Source of the DNA: Gavia stellata | Taxonomy: Eukaryota > Chordata > Aves > Gaviiformes > Gaviidae | Assembly (NCBI RefSeq): GCF_030936135.1 | Contig: NC_082595.1 | Location: forward strand, 19,977,930-20,041,929 | DNA: 64,000 bases | Direction: 5' to 3' | Part shown: piece by piece, positions 55,421 through 64,000 of the stretch | Layout of the letters: the number at the start of each line of letters is the position of its first letter | How positions within the stretch are numbered: position 1 is the first letter of the stretch | The notes under the pieces: generated by a model | Seen by the model: the letters and a program-made list of their open reading frames with translations, nothing else | The model's database searches: none | Told to the model about the DNA's origin: nothing | Position numbers and translations under genes: made by a program

Positions 55421-58400
55421 TTTCACATAACTGCCAGACTTGAAGGAGCCTTAATAGGTCATCTGGTGAGATTCTTTGCTTCAGGCACAGCCAGCTGCAA
55501 TTCATCCATATCTACAGACTTTGGGCTAATTTGTTCCAAAACAAACACATCCCCCAACCCCAAAAAAACATAAAAACCCCCTTCAAGACAGCCTCCTCTT
55601 CTGCTTCACCATCCCAACTTATATTACAGAAAACCATAAAGTTTGAGCTCCCTCATGACAGGTAAAGTAACTTCCTGCCCTGTCTTCATCACAACTACAG
55701 TCTTCTAAAAGTACCTTGCTGTACATCCTTGAAGACCATGACGTTTCCTCTTCCATCTTTTCTACCTCAGGCTACGCAGTTGTAGTTCTTCTCATCCTTC
55801 CTCCCACACCGTATTTCTGCAGACCTTAATAATTTCTGTTGCTTTCCTGGATACTCTCTTGTTTGCGCACATCCTTCTCCAAGGGTTGCATCTGAGTCCG
55901 GTCCTTCAGCAACATCTCATCTGTGTTGAGGAGAGCACTAATTGCTTCCTGCACCTTAGAGGTGTCTCTCCTCATGCAGCCTGGCACAAGGCTTGCCTCA
56001 TGTTTTCCTCCTCCGCAGCAGAGCACTAACTCACCCTGCTCCCAAACCCTAGTAATAACAACATTTCCCCCTGCCTAGTCAGGGTCTCCTTATTAAGTAG
56101 GAACCCTTTTGAGTATAGCTTTTCAACTGGTTGTGGGTCCACCTGACGGATGCTTCCTATCTCCCACACCTTGCCTGTTTGTTTACAAGGCTGACAGTTG
56201 GGTCAGTGACACAGACTGACTTAAGTCAAGTTCTATCACATCCATCGCCCTCGCTCAGCCGGTAGGCAAGCCATCCTTTCAGGCAAGGGCGTTGACCGAC
56301 TTGACGTGGTACGTTCCAGACAAATGCCCACTGATGGGTTTTTAATCAGCATATTCTCCCACCTCCTTAACAGGATAAACACTAACTGCTTAACTGTTCA
56401 TTCCAGTTTATTTAGAGAGGCTGGTTGTAGCCCCATTCTTTCTCCCTGTATTTCAAGGGATCAAACCTTAGGATCTCCCTCCACTAGATGTTCTCTAAGG
56501 TGGCTGCTCACCATGCAAAAGTTGCCTTAGCCTATTTGTTAAGTACTTTCAGGGAAATTTCATAAGGCTTTGCCCACATCTAGTTTACCTAACTAGTCTT
56601 GTTGCCTGTTGACTTGTGCATGTATTCACTCTTTAAAATTAACTCCTTTAAGCACCTTGTCACCCCTGACCTTCTTTGCAAGGTGAAGACAGAGTTCTTA
56701 CTGTCACATTTTATTTGTTCCTCTTTTCCATGTAGCCAGGAGCCAATTCCTTCTTCTACCCAATAGCTGCATGGGCTCCTCCTGCCCTAGCTGGGAGTTC
56801 ACACTGAGTTTCGCATCCACCACAAATCCGGTTCCTTCCTCCCAGACTTATAACTTTGCAACTCATGCCAATTCAGGCTGCCTTTTCTGTGTTGTGAGTA
56901 ATAGTGAGCCCCTGAGCAGCTACCGCAGTTCAGCGGACACACAATAATTCATTTCTAGGTCTATGCCTCAAGCGTAGGCAAAAGCCCAGCAAAACCAAAT
57001 CACCAACTTGCATACACAGTCTTCCTAGGGAAGATGTCAGCTTTACCAGCATCACCTGAGAGCCTCCAGAGTCCAATGGTTTCACACAAAAGGGGTCTAG
57101 AGGGAGTGCAGAGGGAGTTGAGGGATGAATCCCTTTTAAGATCTTCCTTGGAACCCAAAGGCACTCAATATTTGGCTCAAGAGCCCAAGTATACTAAGGT
57201 CAGCTGCAGAGACCTCCCCAGCCTGTGCCACTGCTAGGCTCTCTCTGACCTCCAAACAGAACACATCAGATGTTGATAATTATTTCAAGCAGGAGACAAG
57301 GCCTGCTGCTATCTGAGTTTCTTCTGAGTAAAAGATCATGCCAAGACTGTCTCACCCGCTGGCTTTGAAGGGACCCGAGACAGAACCTACAAAAGATCCC
57401 TATTTAATTAGCAAAAGCAGAGCCAGGCCAACATATGACTCTCCTACTAAATGCACTCTCGTAAGAAATTCCACTTAAGAGTAGCACCCTCCCTCTGACC
57501 CATGTCAACGACACATCAGGAGACAGCGGGATGCTCTTAAGGGAGCCTTTCAGAGCTGCTCTTCCATGCACGTCAACAGGAGACAGCACAAGACCTCCCC
57601 ACGAGCAATGCTACATGGCCACCTTGTTGGCATAAGAGAGCCAGAGGTCATATTGCTGGTGGCAGCTGGCTGTCCGCAGGGCAGTGCTCTGCACTGAGCC
57701 AGCAGTGACCTGCAGGGACCCAGCGGGAGCATCCCTAGGGGAAAGGGAAGGGGTGTCAAAACAAGCAACTGCTCTGCACACAGAATTACAGGGGTGCATA
57801 GGGGATGAGCACACCCAACACAGGGACTCACAGGAGTAGCTCTGGGGACAGACAGTCCTTCTAGGGAGTGACGGGCAATGGTCAGACAGGACAGACCTGC
57901 AGCAGCCACTTTTCCAGCCACAGAAAGGCAGAGAGGTTCTTTGGCTTGCTGCTCAGAGGCAGCACAGTTGTGGTGGTTCAGGAAAGCAATTGCAGAACAG
58001 ATTGAAAACAGGCAGACATGAATCCTGCCTGCAGCTGCTTTCTCCTGGTGCTGATGCAACGTGCCACCTTTCGAATACACAGTCCCTTAAAAGATCCAGA
58101 CCCTTTCTTTAAGGCAATAGCACAAAGATCTTCCCAGATCAGGCCGCAAAAACAGGAATCTTCAAAACCTTGCTTTAAGCCAGACCTGTACTACCAGCTG
58201 CCAATTTCTCTGGGGAAAAACAGCATGCATAAAACAAGACCTCCCTCTCTCTTCCCAGCACAATAACCACCTAGGCAGCAGTTGCTGGCATCAACAATTA
58301 GACCAAAGCACATCAAGAACAGGAGACCTTGCTCAAAAGATGCAGTGGGCTGTGCCAGCAGAATCCCCATCTTGCCCATATAAGCTGTGTGGTCACTGTA

Positions 58401-61400
58401 TGAGCTTGGCCTAAGCAGAGCACTGGGATACTGGGAAAGCATTCCCATCTCCCCACCTGGTTTTATGAGGGATGGGGAGGAATGGACTTGAAAATAGAAG
58501 AGGGGGAAAGGCAGGCAGGCAATATCAACATGCAAGAGCCATGGGGAGAAGAGAAGTATTTCCAGCACTGCTTAGCAATCATGTGCAGGGATCACATAAT
58601 GAGCATGCCAAGATAACCCTGCGAAGGGCAGGGAGTGTTGCATGGAGGAAAGTGTTCTGCATCTCACGATTAGCTGCTTCCTGCAGCTAATCTGTATTTA
58701 GAGGGCAGACACCCAGCTTCACGCTGGAAGGACATGAAGCGAGAAGGCAGTGCCAACCGCAGGCCTGCAGGCTCAGAGAAAAGCCATTTCATACTGCAAG
58801 CTTCTGCTCTACAAGCTTGGCACCGGCTTCACAAATCTCACCCTCTCTCTGTTGCAGAGTGTGTACACACATGCGCGTTTCTTTTTCATTCCTTGATTTT
58901 TGTTTTTCTCCTTTTAACGGAATTTCTAGCCAATGCATCAGGCCTGCCCCCCCAACTCACTCCCCTGAGTGAGCTGGAGAGCTGTGGACAGGACTAGGGC
59001 TGCAGGCAAAGAGGTGCCTCCTGAGAAGGCCACGCTCAAGGCAGTTCCTGCACACACCAACTCCCTATACAGCTAGTGAGGCAAGGAGTCCTTCCCAGCA
59101 AGAGCCTGAGCTGCACAGGACATGGGAGAGAGTCTGAGGGCTGCAGTCTCAGGCAGCAGGCACTCCCACAATGAATGCAGAGTTACCCTCAGAGAGGCTG
59201 GCTGCCCCATGCCGCAGGTCCTTCAAAGCTAGAGCATCAGGACCAACAACACACTTGAAGATCAAAGTGGCGGAAGGACACAGGGACTCCCTCCCCTCTC
59301 TCCCTGCCTGGAAACCTGCATTTTGGTTTCCAGCTCAGTCTGCAAGCAAGCTCTGAGCTCCCCAGGCTTGTTTCCACCAGGCACTACTGCAGTCAGACCC
59401 CAAGCAGGACATCTGGGGCTGGAGGAGCAGAGATGGCTGCAGGGCAGAGGTGAGAGCACCACTACAAGCATGGTTCCTCACCCTGTGCTCATGCCAACAT
59501 CAGCCTGCTCGGTGGCTGGGCTGTCTGGGCAGCGCTGGGATCACCGGTGGTCCTGACGAGCCCCAGGCTGTACCTCTGGACTTCCACTCCTGCTGCCAGC
59601 GTGGGGTGGACAAGAGCAGCAGGGACCCTTTGCACAGCCCAAAGTACAGAGCCAAAGCTCTCTCCTCATGGGTCAGGGCTGGAAAATCCTGCCAAGACCT
59701 GAGTGGGCAAACAAAAAAAAAAAAAGAAAAAAAAGAGAGGAGACTCTGCAGTGCTTGTAGCTGTCACAGGTGAAAGCAGGCAGGCATACCTACGGAAAGG
59801 CACTTGCTTCCCACCTGCTCAGCCCAGAGACAGGCCCCAGGGAGCCAGGAGAAGCAGGAGACAGCTCTGCTGAGACCAAACACAGGCGAACCTTCCTCTG
59901 AATCACACAGCATCCCAGAGGCCATGGCCCATTCGAGGCTCCACTGCTCCCCCCCACAATGCCTCTTGAGCCATCAGGCAAGACCTGGGACCCTGCAGAG
60001 CCAGTTCAGGTGGTAGCAAACCTGCCCCTTTGCTTCAGGCTCTGCGTGGGGCCTCTGCCTCCTTGTGCCAGAGGCAGCACCACGGAGAACAGGCAGCGGG
60101 CTGGCACACCAGCCGCTTGCCGCAGGAGCTGCCGGCTGGGGTGGGGGGACAGCTGCCAGAGAGCAGCCGGGCTTGACACAGCAGGCTGCTGGGCAAGCTC
60201 TCACTGGCAGGAAGGAGGTAGGGCAGGAGCAGCCTGAGGGACTGCCTCCAAGGATTGCTTCCCCTCTCCTTGGTTTCCACCCCCTGGAAAGCAGCTGCTA
60301 GATTAAAAAAGCCTTAACGGTGCTGTCATTGAAGGACATGGAGACAATCTCCATTTTCCAAACATCCCCATGATTTTGTCTCATCTCTGCACCACAAAAA
60401 GCCCCAGGGGAGATCCAGCCCCAGCCTCCAGCAAGCCCTATCATCCTTGCCTCCGTTACCCACCGCGGAGCTCTCGGATGCTTTGATATGCAAATCAGCC
60501 ACAGGATCCATAACCAGCACTGTCTGCAATTAACAGTGCACAGAGTATCCTCTGGCACGCAGCAGGCACCCCACGGCTGCGCAGGCTTCGCATCAGGCAG
60601 CGCAGGTCCTGGCTGTCTTTCCTGGGAGTGGGAGATGCTGCCCGCGGAGCCCTTGGGTCCCCAGCGTACAGCCTCACCCTGGCCACCAGGATGGAGACAG
60701 GACGCTCATGGAAAGGATGCGGGCTGGGGTTGCACCTCGGTATGGATGTGGAGGGTGGCAGAGGAGCTGCCGGCAGGATGCTGCGGGCTCTCTGTGACCT
60801 GAGGCACTCCAGCTACCCTGGGCTCAAGGAAAGCGTAATTAGCAAGCAACAAAAAGCAGGCCCTCGGCACTGCCAGCTCTCGGGCTTTTATCGCACAATT
60901 CTCACTCTACCTGGGATTTTCTTAAAGTCCTAGTTCCCACAAAGAAGCGATTTCATGAGGATATTATTATTTTTTTTAACGTAAAAATTTATCAAAAAAA
61001 CCCCCCTAGCAAGTTCTGAGCCCATTTTATTGCTGAAGAAAGCTAAAAAATATGACCAAGGATATTTTAAAAGCCCAGAAGGAAAAAAAAAAAAAATCCC
61101 TAAAACCAAAAAACCAAACAAGCAGCAAAGCACTCAGTATTTTTCTTGTTCTGGCTCAACTCATGACTTCAGGACATTTCAGGATAGTTGCACTGCACTC
61201 CAGTCAAAGGGGAAGAAAATGGAGCATTGCAAAGCCTCATGGCAATGCCTTCTTGACAAGAAAACTGACACCCTCAGAAAATACAGTAGCTTCAGTTCCT
61301 TCCAAGGTTACTGAAGACAGGAACAGACAAAAATAGAGCAAACTTAGTGCAACAAAACATACTCATGAGCCAAACCAGACTGTCTTCCCAACCCCCTCAA

Positions 61401-62997
61401 AGGCATCTTCTTTCATGTTTACCTTGCTCCTATGGTATCCAGGTGAAGATTGCAGAAAGGACCTCTCTCCCTGTAAAGACAGCATATTCCTACCACCAAA
61501 ACGCTCAAGATGAAAAAGGCCTTTCCCAGGTAGATACCAGCTAATTGCAGTCATTAGAAGCAACATCCTTAATGTTTTGCTATTTCTGATTTGAACGGAG
61601 TCCTCCTGGAGTCAGTTACGAGCTGAGTAGTTGGCTTTCTGCTCTCTCAGAAGCATTAAGAGAATAAAAGGCTATTAGGGACCGTACGGCACGGGTGTTT
61701 GGAGGGGAAGGGTACTGGTCCCTGCAATGCACTTGCAAAGGCTTTGTCCCACGCCCGGGTGGGGCATCTGCAGGACCCTGTGCCGGCAACCCTTCAGCGG
61801 CTTTGTGACCGCTCCTACGGGGATGGTCCTGCCATGCAGCCCGTGGCTTTCCATGCATGCTCACTCCAGAGAGTGACATGATGGAGCAGGACACTTCCAC
61901 TGTAACAGACAAATCCGGGGGGGAGGGGCTCCTTGTGGACTATGCACAACTAAATCAGCCACCCTGAGCATGCACTGATCAGTCTTTTGCTTCCAGCTCC
62001 TACTGTCGAGGGAAGAGCGAGTGAGGGAGGTGCCCAGAATCCCAAATACCCCAAACACCTGGTCTCCATCCAGCTGAGAGCTCTCAGCCTTGCTACAGAC
62101 ACCAGGCTGACTGCAGCCACGTCACAGATTTTTGGCATGATGCCTCCAGAAGGCAGCTACGTACAGACATCCAGGGCGCACTCCAGGACAGAAGGAAAAA
62201 CCACGGTTTGCTGGTTTGGAGGGGCTGGTGATCAAGACAAGAGCAGAAAGGGACCGCCTGGCTACATGGTCACGGACACAAGCTCCATCCGATAGCTCTT
62301 TGCTAAGTTCTCCAGGGTACGAGAGGCAGGGCGGTATTAGCAATCTGCCTGCTCTTCCCACCCTTGAAAGACCCCTCCTGCCGCCCTGCTGCTCTCCGTC
62401 ACAGCGGTGCCTGGAGAAGACGGGCAGGGAGGAGGAGGACGGGCGGCTCTCCCAGGACCGAGCACGCACAAAAGCCGCCTCAGCGCCTCCGACGGCGCTC
62501 GCAGGTGAGACGGGAGCCGGCGCCACCCGGCAGAAACGGGTCCGGCGCCCCCCGGGGTGCAGAAGCCACGTTACCCAGCAGCGGCCGAGCCGAGGGACGG
62601 CGCGCCGGGAGACGGCAAAGGCCGGGCGCCCGGGAAGCGGGTGAGAAGCCGCGGAGCCCCGAGCCACCCCGCTTCCACGCAGCCCCGGCGGGCCTTGCGG
62701 GGGGGCGGGCACGGGCCGCCCCACGGGCGCCGCACCCGGGCGCGCCCCCCGCCCCGCTCCGCGCCGCTTCAAGATGGCAGGCGGCGCCCCCCCGCCCCAG
62801 GCCGCCCCCGCCGCGGGGATCCGCGCCGCCCGGCCCGCCCCGCCCTCAGGAGGGACCGACGTGCGGCGCCGTTGCCCCCACCCCACCCCGGCAAGCACCG
62901 AGGCGGCGGGCTGCTGCCCCAGGCCCGCCTGGCCTGGAGGATCCGCGGCCGCCGCGCCCCGCCGTGCCGCAGTCCACCGTGCCAGCTGCTCGCTTAC

Positions 62998-63120
62998 CCC
63001 GTGTCAGGCGCGGACTGGTTCCCCCCGGGCTGCCGCTTCGCCCCACCGGGCTGGGCCGGGCGCTGCGGTACCGCGCTGCGCCGCGCACAGGAGCGGGCGG
63101 CGACCCCTCGGCTGGGCTCG
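62998..63120 (-). other. TMEM63B: Candidate TMEM63B noncoding exon 1
   Basis: On the minus strand GACACGGG is followed by donor GTAAGC (62992-62997), which would end an untranslated exon at 62998. GC boxes lie just upstream. The transcription start (right boundary) is a guess. Confidence 0.35.
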
Positions 63121-63185
63121 GCGCGGGGCGGGGCCCCGGGGGGGCGGGGCGCTGAGGCGCCGGCCCTGCACAGCGGTGGGCGGGG

Positions 63186-63217
63186 CCCGCGGGTGGCAGC
63201 GCCCGCGGGTGGCAGCG
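63186..63217. repeat. 16-bp tandem duplication in the divergent promoter
   Basis: The unit cccgcgggtggcagcg occurs twice in perfect tandem, immediately left of the NRF1 motif. Confidence 0.95.
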
Positions 63218-63218
63218 C

Positions 63219-63230
63219 TGCGCATGCGCG
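63219..63230. promoter_or_regulatory. NRF1 binding motif (TGCGCATGCGCG)
   Basis: A perfect match to the palindromic NRF1 consensus YGCGCAYGCGCR. NRF1 drives many nuclear genes for mitochondrial proteins, including mitochondrial ribosomal proteins, which fits a divergent MRPL14 promoter. Confidence 0.7.
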
Positions 63231-64000
63231 TGGGCCTGCGGGCGGAAGGCCCGCGGTCCCCTTGGAGGTGCGCGGTGGCGGGGGCCGTGCGGGGGTCTGG
63301 GGCTTGCGCTCCGTGCGGGCGGGGGGGTGCAGAGGCGGCCCCGGGAGCGGCGGCGGGCCGGGGCGGTGGGGAGCGGAGCGGAGCGGACAGGACACCGGGT
63401 AGGGTCAGTCGTGCGGCAGCGGGCGCCCCGCCCCTGAGTTGTTGCACTGCCGTCGTGGGGCCTTAGGCCTCCCGGGCGGGGCCGGCCGTGGCCTGTGGAC
63501 CCGGCGGGCTGCGGGCGGCCTTGGCCCGCCGCCGGGCCAGTCTGCTCCCTGGGTGCTGGCTTTCTCCCGGAGCCGGCGCCGGGCCCTCGCTCGGCCTCGT
63601 GGCTGAGCCGCTGGGGGCGCGGGCGGCCCCCCTCGGCCCCCCGGCGCTGGGGCTGGGCGAGAGCAGGCCGCAGTGCGTGTGGGGCTGCCCTGCTCACCTG
63701 TGGGCCCTGCGGCGCCTGGGCTGTCCGGGTCCTCCTTCCCCCAGGTACCGGCCCTGCTGCCCCTCCCTCATAGGGAGCCATTTGCAGGCGTCGATGATGC
63801 TCAGTGCATGGGGCTTGAAATGTATAAACCCTGAGCATGGGTTGCTGCTCTGAAAGACTGAGAAATGCTGGCCTCAGGGACAGCACGGGGGCCGAGTTTG
63901 GGTGGCATGCAGGAGGGCAGATAGTTGTGACATCTTGTGAAAGCAACTGGGAGACAGAGCCTGGGCTGTGCGGAGCCTGGAGCCTTTGTGTTGCCTGCGC

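Larger units (their letters stand above)
34717..62997 (-). other. TMEM63B first intron (about 28 kb, 5' UTR intron)
   Basis: Lies between the proposed noncoding exon 1 and coding exon 1. Seen in it: one young-looking CR1 3' fragment (53488-53838), older CR1/L3-like relics (36480-37150, 55250-55420, possibly 56540-56720), homopolymers (A16 at 40076-40091, G16 at 50236-50251, A-rich 59710-59735 and 61083-61096). No coding exon was recognised on either strand. AT content rises at 55-57.5 kb. Confidence 0.6.
62440..63760. promoter_or_regulatory. CpG island: TMEM63B promoter, probably shared with divergent MRPL14
   Basis: About 1.3 kb very dense in CpG and G/C, unlike the 28 kb to its left. It holds GC boxes GGGGCGGGGC at 63125-63134 and 63141-63150, a perfect NRF1 motif at 63219-63230, a 16-bp tandem duplication at 63186-63217 and a YY1-like AAGATGGC at 62771-62778. 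In human, TMEM63B and MRPL14 start head to head. Long open frames here are a by-product of GC content. Confidence 0.75.

Noticed and set aside
56540-56720. Possible third CR1/L3 relic (aaatttcataaggctttgcc, tgcaaggtgaagacagag)
   Set aside because: Matches to remembered consensus are short and out of expected spacing from the 55.3 kb fragment; not enough to call.
62846-63946. 366-codon minus-strand frame and several 230-280-codon plus-strand frames in the CpG island
   Set aside because: Stop codons are scarce at this GC level, so all frames look open; the translations are Arg/Pro/Gly/Ala low-complexity.
63231-64000. MRPL14 first exon on the plus strand
   Set aside because: Expected from synteny, but no mitochondrial ribosomal L14 coding sequence is visible, and several GT sites could end an untranslated exon; not annotated.
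1-64000. tRNA, rRNA, CRISPR arrays, bacterial operons or complete retroviral elements
   Set aside because: Nothing with the required structure was seen. The only mobile DNA recognised is CR1-type LINE sequence.

Overview
This is vertebrate nuclear DNA, almost certainly from a bird. Genes are split into short exons with GT/AG introns, CpG islands mark the promoters, and the repeats are CR1 LINEs, both a well-preserved copy and decayed relics. The calpain reads almost exactly like the mu/m-type calpain large subunit of chicken as I remember it. The species cannot be named from the sequence alone.

Both genes lie on the minus strand, so the window reads right to left. From left to right on the plus strand: positions 1-8249 hold 18 coding exons of a calpain large subunit (CAPN11-type), cut off by the left edge before its last ~66 residues. 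A probable noncoding first exon and GC-rich promoter lie near 11.25-11.6 kb. An intergenic gap of about 3 kb (11.6-14.1 kb) carries direct repeats and a degenerate minisatellite. Then comes TMEM63B: 3' UTR (about 14.1-16.47 kb), 23 coding exons (16473-34694, 829 codons plus stop, no frameshift) and a ~28 kb first intron. That intron reaches a CpG island at about 62.4-63.8 kb, which should hold the TMEM63B noncoding first exon and a divergent promoter. The order matches human 6p21.1 as I know it (MRPL14 - TMEM63B - CAPN11). MRPL14 should therefore begin on the plus strand at or beyond the right edge, though I see no MRPL14 coding sequence.

CAPN11 encodes a cytosolic Ca2+-dependent cysteine protease; all three catalytic residues are present. 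TMEM63B encodes a multi-pass cation channel of the OSCA/TMEM63 family, gated by membrane tension or osmotic stress. They are neighbours by conserved synteny; nothing here shows they act together.

The best second looks are: the TMEM63B Q/R RNA-editing codon (CAG, 18685-18687); a 39-nt in-frame cassette exon followed by a long CU-rich tract; a CR1 insertion whose 5' junction coincides with a TMEM63B splice donor; a perfect NRF1 motif beside a 16-bp tandem duplication in the divergent promoter; and CR1/L3-like relics in intron 1. I found no wholly new gene system; this is two well-known genes with interesting RNA-level and repeat-level detail.
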